Source: Trichobilharzia regenti
Taxonomy: Eukaryota > Platyhelminthes > Trematoda > Strigeidida > Schistosomatidae
Length of the DNA stretch: 64,000 nucleotides
NCBI GenBank assembly: GCA_944472135.2
Contig: OX235264.1
Span: 97,908,319 to 97,972,318, forward strand
Direction of reading: 5' to 3'
The position numbers and the translations under genes are program-made. The notes beneath the pieces are model-generated. The model made no database searches, had not been told where the DNA came from, and worked only from the letters and a program-made list of their open reading frames with translations. Every line of letters begins with the position of its first letter. The stretch's first letter is position 1. Below, in pieces: positions 12,801 through 24,800 of this stretch.

Positions 12801-15800
12801 TGGCCAGGTCTCACAACCATAAAGGAGGACGGAGCGGACTGATGAGCAGTACACCCGCCCTTTGGTCGATAGTCGAACATCTCGTCTACGCCAGAGTCAG
12901 CGTAAACTAACAAATGCGAAACGAGCCCCTTGTATTCGTGCTGAGATTTCGTCAGAGATCAGCCCGTTGGGGCTGATGGTACTTCCCAAATAAGTGAAGC
13001 GGTCAACGTGCTCTACCACTTCACTTCCTATTTCTAAACTAGGAGCCAGCGTAGTCCAGTCCTGTAACATCATCTTGCATTTGGCAGGAGCGAATCGCAT
13101 GCCAAACATTCGTAGATTGCTGTTCAAGGTGTTTAGAAGACTCTGCATTTCGTCAGCGTCTTCGCCTAGAAGGACTATATCGTCTGCATATTCCAAGTCA
13201 ACGAGATTATTCCCAGGTAGCAAGTCAATCCCTGAATCGCTGAAGTCACCTAGGGTTAAGTCCATTAACACATCTATGATGAAGTTGAATAGAAAAGGAG
13301 ATAATGGGCATCCTTGACGGACACCACTGGTCGTCACCAGTTCAGATGACAGCTCGCCGTAAGCCCTCACCTGGCTGTATGAGTACGAATAGAGTGCCTT
13401 AATCAGTGCAATATATTTTCTCGGAATTCCCTTGACAGCCAAGCATCTCCAGAGAACTTCCCGATCGACAGTGGTTCTCTAACCAATGTCATCTCATGAT
13501 GAAATCCTGTAACCAATCAAATCCCTACAAACCAACACTTAAAGAATCAAAGATTCCTTTCCTGGGTGAAGAATTGGCAAAAAAAAGATGATGGGACCTT
13601 GAAATGATCCTTGTGGAATGAATGACTAACTAACAAGCTCGTATAATTGAATACCTTATTTAACTTGGTCACTGTATTAAAAGAATCTGCAAGTTTGATT
13701 ACTTCGAAGTGATCTTGCTTCTCAAAAGGATCCTAGCCGAAAATAGACGCCCAACACGGCTTGTAAAAAAGAATGCAGTTCAGTGTCAAATAAAACGCCA
13801 TATTTTAATTAGGGCTTCAAGGCAGATGTAGCGACAGACATTCTAAATAAGAGGACCTCTGTTTCCCTTGAGAGAACTTTCCCCGCAGAAACTCAGCGGA
13901 TGTTATTCTCTGGCTATTCACCGCTTTTAGACAGCTTGGATGATAAACCGCCATATATGACCACTCCAGTGTGTATGTATCAGTTTACTTGCTCCTTGGG
14001 AGGCAATTACATAAGTCGTTCTTTACGTGTTCTTTCAAAATCCGTCAGACACCATTAACCAGCACTACTGAAAAGAGGCATGGCTGGTCCATTCAGAAGC
14101 GCTAAAGCTGAACAACAATCACAACACTTCAGCAAACTAATTCTTCAGAGCCATTGATCAGTGTGTCGGTGACACAGCGGTTAGGACTCTTGCCGATCAT
14201 GCACATGGTCCGGGGTTCGGGCCCATGTCGACGCCGACATCTATGGTCGGCCTGCGAAATTTGGGCTAGGGATAGCACATGCTTAAAATTCCATACTTGT
14301 ACCAAAAATACGATGTGGAATTAAGCTATAATTTAAAAAAATTTAAAAAATTAACAAAGTAAACAGAAATCTACCGAAGGTAGTGTCTCCGACTTATTTT
14401 TACTGCACAAGCCATCATCATACGCGTAAAGAAGCCATAAGTATATGCTCAACAGAAACTAGTTCAACAACTACATTTACCATGGATCTAGTTCTGTTAG
14501 GCCCCTTAGGAGTCGTTTTTTGTTGTTCCCTTCATACTTTTCCATCTTCGGCCATAAAAACTATTATTCTTCTCTGCTTCTATGCACACTGCACTCACAC
14601 ATGTCTTCTTTAAAAATTATTCCACTTATTACGCAATTATTCTACTGATTGTCCTTATGATTTAAATTCAGTCAAAGAGTCAATTTCACCTTTAGACATA
14701 AATCTGACCTAAACAAACTGGTTACCACTTACGAAGTCTGCAACATAGATGGCACTGAAATAGAGAGTAAGTCCGAAACTATATACCTAGGCGTCATTCT
14801 ATCTGCTGATCTTTCCTGGTTGTCTCATATCTCGATGATTTCTAAGAAAATATTCCGTCTGACCTTCTACATCAAGAAGTTAAGACACTCTGGAATAACC
14901 CAGCCCCCTTACTCTTACGATTCGTTAACTCTTGCATCCTGCCTGTTATTCTCTATTGCTACCCCTTAGTTTTTCCAGGGCTACTGAACAAGGACTATAT
15001 CTTATTACGTAGGATGTTGAAGGTTGTCAGCAGGGTAAGCAACGTGCCACTTAACCAGCTTGTTAATATTCTGGTTGACAGGGACATGGACTCATGTGAA
15101 AAATGGACTAAATCCATTCTATCTATCTAACTCACACCAGCTTCTTCATTCACAACTCTCCGCTTGTATCTCACCAGGCCAGACCAGACCAGAAGCCTAT
15201 ATAGAAAACTATATGCTCGCACTAGAAAGTACGAAAACTCAACCATACCCTACTTAGCTCGTGTTCTGTGCGATAAAGAAAGCATTAGGCGTGAAACCTA
15301 TAACTTATTAAATAGTCAGTAGAACAATTGGATCTCGTCCTTCTAACTCATATCATTTATAGGTACAACGTTTTCTTTCTTTCTTTTCCTTTTTTCTTTT
15401 TTTGTTGTTGTTATGTGCTGCTTTGTTTCTTTCTTCCTTACAAACTCTATTTAAAACATCCTTCTTCGTTCTTTCACATTCTGTATATCTCGACTTTTTC
15501 GTTGCCACTTACGCCAGTAAATGTAGTAGTACCTACTTTTCTAACACCTTCAAACACTGTTCAATTTTTGACTTCGCTACCGACATGCAAATATGTTGTT
15601 GTCAAAACTAAATGAGACTATCCATAATCTATGTAGAACTTTCTTTGTTGTTCATGTACAAATTGGATGCAATACTGTAGTGCAATGCTGAGAATTCCAT
15701 TCTGTATCACAAGTACTATTTTGGAATAAAGCAAATTATTATTATCTTACAGCTTTCTCCTTTAGTCTTCTTCAATACTATTTTCGTTTAAACAATAACT

Positions 15801-18800
15801 TTAAGTATGTGAACTTGTGTATACAAATAAGATTGTACAGATTTTGAAGATAAAATATCTTTCCTGAACTCCTTATTCTTTTACCTCTAACGTCCTGATG
15901 GGTACTTCCTACAATCTAACCGCAGAGTGTTACGCGTCGTAATACTCACTGTCAGTGGCTGTTTCATATTTGCTCAGTTTCTAGTTTTTTATGGTGTATA
16001 TTCCTTGATTAATTTTCAAGCTTAATTAATCTGATGCTCACTAGTGACTGGCTCTACTGAGGCAGTTAACCTGGGGTTCTAGTGGAAAGCCGTGACGAAT
16101 AGGGTAGAGCAGGTGGAAAATGAGGCAGCAACTCATAGTAGAAGACATTGCGAAATGATCGCGCTATGTTGGGATTCGGCAGAAGTTAGAATTCAAGGAC
16201 CATTGGATCGGATCCCAGTGGCTCAAAGGTCTATGAGCTCGCCTTGTAACCATAAGGTCCTGGATTCAAACCGTGGCGGTGGATGAGTACTGATGAAGAC
16301 CCTCAAACTAGGGCGAAACAGCTGTCCAGTACTCTGTGACGGTTTTCCAATGGTTCTCTAACTGATGTCAGCTGATGATGAAATCCTCCATGAAATTCTT
16401 TGATTAGTTAGGTTGCATGATTCCATTAACACATAAAGAGGAATTGAGAGGTCTAGGCTATTTTGCAATAAGCATACGATCCATCAGCTCCATAGTACAT
16501 CGACCAGGACACAAGATTCGACTTCTAGATGAATTTCGGTTGGAGAGTAAGACATATTTACTGAAAAAACAAATGAGGATGAAATACATCTGCAGCTGAC
16601 TGGTGTAGCTGATCACAAGAACTTCCCGCTTACTGATACACATCACTTCACAGACATTTAAGTTTATTCATTCTTTTTTGCATATAATACAAACATAACC
16701 TACTGGATTATAAATAAAAGCCATAGCTTTATCATCAATGAATGCCACTCGTGTTCCAGTTGAATTCGGGAAAATATGCAATATTCCACAGTTATGCTGA
16801 TAACTGTTAGCAAAATTCCAATCAGATATATTGAAATGAAATAATTTCCCTCGCTAAAAGAAAAATTCAATTATAAAACATTGAAATATACTGATTAAAA
16901 AAGTAGACAAATAATGGTAAATTTAAAAAAAACCACATTATTTAGTGGATAATGACTAGTAGCGGGATCTAGGATACTCATTTCGCCCTACTGGGGACTC
17001 ATCATCCGTAAATGAGTGATAGTGTTCCCATTGAGATTCCATTCCTAACCAGTAGCCTAGTGGATAACGCTTTGACGTCTGAAATAGCAAATGCAAGGTC
17101 CTGATCTCAGTGGGAATATCATCACTTAATGGGGCTTGCGAGGTACACCCAATTGGTAAGTTCAGAACAGACGAAACAATACTATGCAACAGATTCATTT
17201 TCGATTAAAGGCAGTTTTCTAGGAGGGGGGAACTTGCTGTTTCCTGCTGTTTCAAGTTATTTATCATTTGGCCAACTCCTCTTCACATTACAAAGAATCT
17301 ATTACTCAACAAATATACATAAGGTAATGAAGATCCACTGAGGAGGTTTTCAACTGCAAGGGGAAGCAACAAGCTGGACATCCGAGGGTGACATAAAAAA
17401 TCGCATATGAAGAGAAAACGAAAGCTTATTAAAACCATTTGAAAGTGATAACGGAGAGGTGGATAAAATAAAGATGTTATACCGAGGGTCTACGTTCCTC
17501 TCGGAATATAAGGGAAGCAGTAAATTTTTAAAAAATGTATGAAATGAAGTTTATCTGAATTCTATCGCAAAATTGAAATCACTTACATTTGTTGAATAAA
17601 TAAGAAAATCACTTGTTAACTTAAATGATGTAATCTTTGCATCATCTGAAGTTGATTGTGGAAAAATACAAGATTCATGTGATACTTTGATGCCATCACT
17701 GACGGAGGTATTCTTCAGCCCATTGTGTCTTTTCGATATATTCATCATTTTGTCAGGAAATGTTTTAGGATTAATCTAATGAATTGTCAAGAAGAAAAAA
17801 ACGTGGAAAATGTAAACCGATATCTGACTAGCAAACTCAGAAATAATATAAGGTTTTGTATAATAAATGCTAATTCACTTCAGTTCTCCTTCATAGGTAA
17901 TACAGCAGGTCGAAGATGAGGCAGTAACTCATCGAAGAAGACATTGCGAAATGGTCGCACTATGTCTTGAATTAGCAAAAGTTAGAATTCACGGGCAAGT
18001 CATTGGATCGGGTCCCAGTGGTTCAATGGTCTACGAGCTCACTAGCCTTGTAACCAGAAGGTCCTGGGTCCGAACCGGTGTGGTGGGTGCGTACTGATGA
18101 AGAGTCCCAAACTAGGACTGAGGAAACAGCTGTAAAGTACTCCCAGTTTTTCCAGTGGTTCTCTAACTGATATCAGTTCATAATGAAATCCTCGATTCAA
18201 TCAAACAAAATCCCTACAAAACTAATACTTGAAAATACGCAATACAGTACCATACTACTGATTAATCGATATGAGTAGTTTCCAAGTACTCCCGTAAACC
18301 ACTAGTTTTCACCGGCTGAGATCGAATTGATTGAAACGCCGGACGGTTGTTATTGTCTTTTGAGACTGCACGCATCAGAAGTGTAACCGTGTTTGGCTCA
18401 GCCCAAAGATCCAGATCAATTACCCTATGAAGTCATTTAATTGCAGAAAAGGAACTTAGTGTCACCCAGTTTGATTATAAAATCTATTTTAAACAATCGT
18501 TCTCAGTGATTTCACGCTTTTTATATAGAAGAGAGATCAAGTATATAGTTTCAAGGGTGAGTTACAGCCAGTGAAATAAGAGACAACTGCAACACAATAA
18601 ACGAATATGATAAGCCTTATTATTATTATTATTACTATTGTTTCCTTTAATTCCTAGAGGAACATAGGGCTTCAGCCAAACGTCTCCATTGCGTTCGGTT
18701 CTCTGCCAACTTTTTCACCCCGCTCCAAGTCTACCACATGCTTTCATCTCCTCTTCACATCACCTCCTACAAGTCACCCTCGCACTGACGACCAACTCGC

Positions 18801-21800
18801 CACCGATTCCCTTTCGGGTTCCACTCGAACGATGGCCTGCCTAGTGATGTCACTTGATGGTTTCCTCAGTGTATCGCCAATCCATCTCCATTTCTTCCTG
18901 CCTATTTGTTTCACAATCGGTTACTGGTCGGTTTGTTCGCTCATTCCCAGAGATCCCTGTTGCTGATCTTTTCCGACCGGCCATCTGATCTTGAGTAGTA
19001 TTGGGCGAAGACAGCTGTTAATGAAGGTCTGTAGTTTATTCGAGATGCTCTTTATGACGCGCAGTGCAAGTCTCTTATCCGTATACTAGCATTAACTTCA
19101 CATTGGAGTTGAAAATACGGATCTCATTTTCATTCTCATGCTGAGTGCTGTTGACCTCCCACACAGACTTAAGAGTATTGAAAGCTTGTCTTACTTTTCC
19201 GATTCTGGCTTTGATATCCTCGTCAGTTCCGCCTGTAGTTGAAACAATGCTTCATAGGTTGGTAGGTAGGTATAGGAGATTGTTTCTTTCAGGTCCCTCC
19301 CATTTATGCTGGCTGATTGTTGTCTGTTGTTGTTGCCCTACTGTAGGCCAGGAATCTTCATCACCTACCTCTGTCTTCTCTATCTTCACCTGAAGTCCTA
19401 TCTTTGATGCTTCTTGTGCCAACTTGTTGCTTTTCACTTGCATGTGAGCTAATGTAAGCTTAAAGAGTTACAAATAGTGGTAATAGGGTGATGTGAACCA
19501 AAAGTTATTAGAAAGACAAAGGCAGAGAAATAGTTATAAGACATTAAAACATGCGATTATTTCAACTGTCTTATAGTAGGCAGTTTATCATATTGTATAC
19601 AAACATTGATGTGGTCATCATAGCTAACTTATTTTTGGCAGTTTGACTTAGAAAGTGATATATGTAACAATGCGGTTCCGAATTTGCTTTCAATAGCAAT
19701 TGTTCAGCCTATGACTGAATATATCACTAAGTATGTCAGTCACCCTTGAACAGCACTTTTAGGGTTAAGCTTCTCCCTATTACTCACCGTATAAGGCTTT
19801 ATTTTATTATTTCTCTTGAATATATACATTTTTTTTTAAATTATCAGGATAACTATTTCATAAGAGAATAGTCTTAAGAATCCCTGTAAGGCGGCCTGCT
19901 TTAAACCTTGGGCTACCAAAATTTTCCGTCACTTATATTGCATCTGATTACTTGGATTTATTTTGTTTTAATCATTCACTTGCGTGTCCAAATCGTATTA
20001 CTTACTCTCGCGATTATTTAAAATGTTTTCAGCCTGATTATTTATGAGTATATAATAACCTTAAGAAAAAGCATCGCGGTGAGTGGCAAAGATTCTAAAA
20101 AAGTGCTGTAATGCATCAGATGACTGTCCCTGTGATTATGAGCACAAATTGAAGGTCATTATCGACCAAGATTAATTACTTGGATGCTCTATTTTGTTCA
20201 AATATTTACCATAATACAGGTGTAATAACGCTTCAAGAAACTTGGCTCCACGATTCATATGATGACAATTTAATCTTACTGAATGGTTTCAATATGTACA
20301 GATAAGACCGAAGTAGTTCAAAGCGGAAGCGAGGTGGTGGTGTTGCTACTTTTATCAATTCTCAGTGGTCTGCTGCCAACAGCGTCTGCTTTAAATTCTC
20401 AAATGCTAATATTGACTGTATAACTGTCAAATGTCGTCCTAAACATCTGTTTAAGTACAAATTCATTTATATCACGAACATTTATGTCACACCTTGTTGT
20501 AGCACTTCAAAACTATCTATGCTTGCTGATGAATTCACTATTTTCGCTGCCGCCTCTTTTAGAAACTCATTGTCCATAGTGACTGGTGATTTTAATTCAT
20601 GTAACTGCAGCTTTCTCACAGTGCTAGGTCATAAAAATGTCGTTAACGTTCCCACAAGACTGGATAATTCTCTTGATCTTGTATTTATAAATGACTGCGG
20701 AATATACGAAGCTCGTAAAAGAGCCCCACTGTTTAACTCAGATAATTGTATTGTACGGGTTTCACCCAAAATTTATGGAAATTTGCACAAGAGAACTTTT
20801 TCACACCTTTCCAAGAAGGTGATGAAGATTCCTGGGCAACACCAACAGCAACAACAACAACAGACAACAATCAGCCAGCATAAATGGGAGGGACCTGAAA
20901 GAAACAATCTCCTATACCTACCTACCAACCTATGAAGCATTGTTTCAACTACAGGCGGAACTGACGAGGATATCAAAGCCAGAATCGGAAAAGTAAGACA
21001 AGCTTTCAATACTCTTAAGTCTGTGTGGGAGGTCAACAGCACTCAGCATGAGAATGAAAATGAGATCCGTATTTTCAACTCCAATGTGAAGTTAATGCTA
21101 GTATACGGATAAGAGACTTGCACTGCGCGTCATAAAGAGCATCTCGAATAAACTACAGACCTTCATTAACAGCTGTCTTCGCCCAATACTACTCAAGATC
21201 AGATGGCCGGTCGGAAAAGATCAGCAACAGGGATCTCTGGGAATGAGCGAACAAACCGACCAGTAACCGATTGTGAAACAAATAGGCAGGAAGAAATGGA
21301 GATGGATTGGCGATACACTGAGGAAACCATCAAGTGACATCACTAGGCAGGCCATCGTTCGAGTGGAACCCGAAAGGGAATCGGTGGCGAGTTGGTCGTC
21401 AGTGCGAGGGTGACTTGTAGGAGGTGATGTGAAGAGGAGATGAAAGCATGTGGTAGACTTGGAGCGGGGTGAAAAAGTTGGCAGAGAACCGAACGCAATG
21501 GAGACGTTTGGCTGAAGCCCTATGTACCTCTAGGAATTAAAGGAAACAACAATAATAATAATACAAGAAAACTGTACATAGATGTTACTCTATGGAGAAT
21601 GTTCCGAATCTTAGGGGCATGCTCAAAGAAACAAAGTGGGACCTGTCTAATGAAGACTCTCTTGATGACACAGTCTCCAATATTAAAAGTTATCTCAAAT
21701 TTTCTCTTGACACCTGTTGTCCCAGTGAAACGCTCTTTATCAAATTTGACCGTTTCTCCTCCCCTCAACTTAAAAAGCTTCGCAGACAAAAAGAAAAGTT

Positions 21801-24800
21801 GCATAAAATGAAGGATAATACTGGTTTGAAAAGAATTAACATCCTAATAAAGTCTGAAATGCACGGATTGAATTCAACTTACAACCAAAAGTTTATATCC
21901 TGTAAAAATGCGTCTAATATATATGAAAACTTTTCAAAGAAATTACTGGTGGGGGTAAGCAGATGAATAGTATTCCTTATTCTCTTGATGTTTGCACACT
22001 AAACTTTTTATAAAGTAGATTATTATTATTATTATTATTACTCTGTCTCTTCACCATCAAAATACATTAGACAGTGAATTAGATTATCTTTGTCATGTAT
22101 GGACTAGTAAGCTACAGAGTTCGATAAAATAGTCTATCCACAGCAGCTTTCATAATGATGTATCCTCTGATAAGCCCGACCATTCTTATGATAAGAATAA
22201 AATACGGAAATAAAATGTTGTCTTGATATTTCTGTTAGTAAATGAATTTAATAGCCGGCTGAATATTACTGAGTGCATCGGTGGTATAGCGGTTAGGAGG
22301 CTCACCAACCATGCACATGGTCCGGGATTCAATTCCCGGCCACGGACGCACTCCTTTACCTCGCTAAGCCAGAAATAAAAAAAGCTGGTAAAGAGGAAAG
22401 GTTAAGCATGAGGCTAGCAACTCCATTCTGTAAAAATAAATACTGCTACAGAAACTTCAAGCCACTAGCTTGAAGCTCTATGTTCCACTGGGGAACATGA
22501 AGGAAAAAAAAGAATATTACTGAAGAAATGGAGTATATCCCGTATATATATTGTGCTTCTTACGAATCCGGCGACTTGCACATATTCATAATCAAAACAT
22601 TCACATCTATAGCTTAGATATTGTACTGACTACTTAGAAAGAAACCAAATTACTGCTTACCCAATGTAGTGTAAGTTTACCGTCTGGTCCACAAGCAGCT
22701 GCATAATTTTCATTTAAACTGATTCTATCCACAGAAGTTAAGTAATCATACTCCGATCTCAAGACAATATCTGTATTATATGGAATAAATAAAAAGAGCT
22801 GCCGTCAGTTTTAAAAAGTCGAAGATCCACAAGTGAAAACCAACAAGTTTGCAGAAGAGACAGTTGACAAAAGAATTAAAATGATAATAGTGGGGGAAGG
22901 TGACGTAGATAACTAGCTAACAACAACAAGCATCATTCATCATCAAATCTACAAGAGAGATCGCCTCTTTTACTTGTCTAGACATCTCACCGTTTCAGCT
23001 GCAAATGACAAGCGTGTGGATGTCAAAGTCGACCAGAATCGTTCATTATGAATAAGATTTTATTTTGATATATCACACAATTTTCAAGTATTGGTTTGTT
23101 GGGATTTTGTGTTTGATTGTATGGAGGATTGCATCATGAGCTTACATGAGTTAGAGAACCACTGGAAAACCTGTAGGGAGTACTGGACAGCTCTGTTTCA
23201 TCCTAGTCTGGGATTCTTCAGCAGTTGACCTGGGGTTCTAGGGAGAAGCCGTGACGAGTAGGGTACAGCAGGTTGAAGATGAGACAGTAACTCATCAAAG
23301 AAGACATTGCGAAATGGTCGCACTATGTCGTGCATTGGCAAAAGTTAGAATTCATGGGCTGGCCATTGGATCGGGTCCCAGTGGTTCAATGATCTACGAG
23401 CTCACTAGCCTTGTAACCAGAAGGTCCTGGGTCCGAACTGGTGTGGTGGGTGCGTACTGATGAAGAGTCCCAAACTAGGACTGAGGAAACAGCTGTCCAG
23501 TACTCCCAGTTTTTCCACTGGTTCTCTAACTGATGTCAGCTCGTGATGAAATCCTCCATGTGAATCACACAGTGTTGTTATGCTCTACCACAGTACCAAA
23601 GTTTTATACTTATATCAACAGAATCGGAAAAGTAAAACAGACCCTGATCAACCTGAATATCTGCTGCACTCAGCATAATGAACAAGATCCAGACCTTCAA
23701 CACTAAAGTCAAATCAGTGCATCAGTATAGTTCAGAGACTTGGTGCGTCGCCATCAAAAGCATTTCAAACAAACTTATGACTTTTATTGACAGCTGTCTT
23801 CTTTGGCTATATCAGATGGCCAGATAGAAAGAGTGAGCATCAAGGAACTCTGGCAACATACTGGCCAAGAACCGATTGCCCAACAAATATGCCGAAGAAA
23901 GTGGGGATGGCTTGGACATACGCTGAGGTGATCATTCAGTGATACCATAGGCTAGAGCCACGAGTGGAACCTGGATGGAAAACGACGAGCTGTTTGTCTT
24001 TTCGAGGTTGACATGGAGGAGACCATGTGAGGAAGAAGTAAAGCTTACGGGCAATCGTGGAATCATGTAAACGTCTGAACTTTTGAGCAAAGTTCTACGG
24101 TAAATATTCAGTTCAAATTTACTTGATAAAATCATATGTGAGCAACAAATTATGCTTAAAACATCACTGAGTTACTAATAGTGTGCAACTGTGTGTGCTA
24201 TTTCAAATAGTAATAAGCTTAGCTAGCATGGACTTATACTCTGCTACAATGTCCAAATTCTACTCTTACATTAAAACACACTTTTTAAACTTTCAGTCAT
24301 TTGGCAGTAGAATAACTCCCAAATAACACACATATGGTCTGGGTTCAATTCCCAGACGCCTAGGGGAGAGTTTAGCTCAGGGCCAGAATACTCACTTCAT
24401 AAAAACCACCATCAACACCACTGAAAATTTAATGCTCAAGCTTCAAACCGAATGTTCCACTTGTTTTATTCCTTCATGTTTCCAGTGGAACATAGAGCTT
24501 CAAGTTAGTGGCTTGAAGTTTCTGCAGCATGATGCGGTTACTAGCCTCATACCCAACCTTTCCTCTTTACCAGCTTTTTTATTACTGGCTTAGCGAGGTA
24601 AAGGAGTGCGTCCGTGGCCAGGAATTGAATCCCGGACCATGTGCTTGGTTGGCGAGCGTCCTAACCGCTATGCCACCGACGCACTATCTAAATTAGAATC
24701 TTAAAAAATTAAGGTGGTCAACTTACCTGAATTAGTCAATTCATAAAACCAGGCATGATTGTTTATTCCAACAGCTAAGTATGTCTTCCCCATGCCAATA

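Noticed and set aside
15328..15615. Hydrophobic frame resembling a membrane peptide
   Set aside because: It lies in the T-rich 3' UTR of the CR1-A LINE; hydrophobicity comes from TTT/CTT codons.
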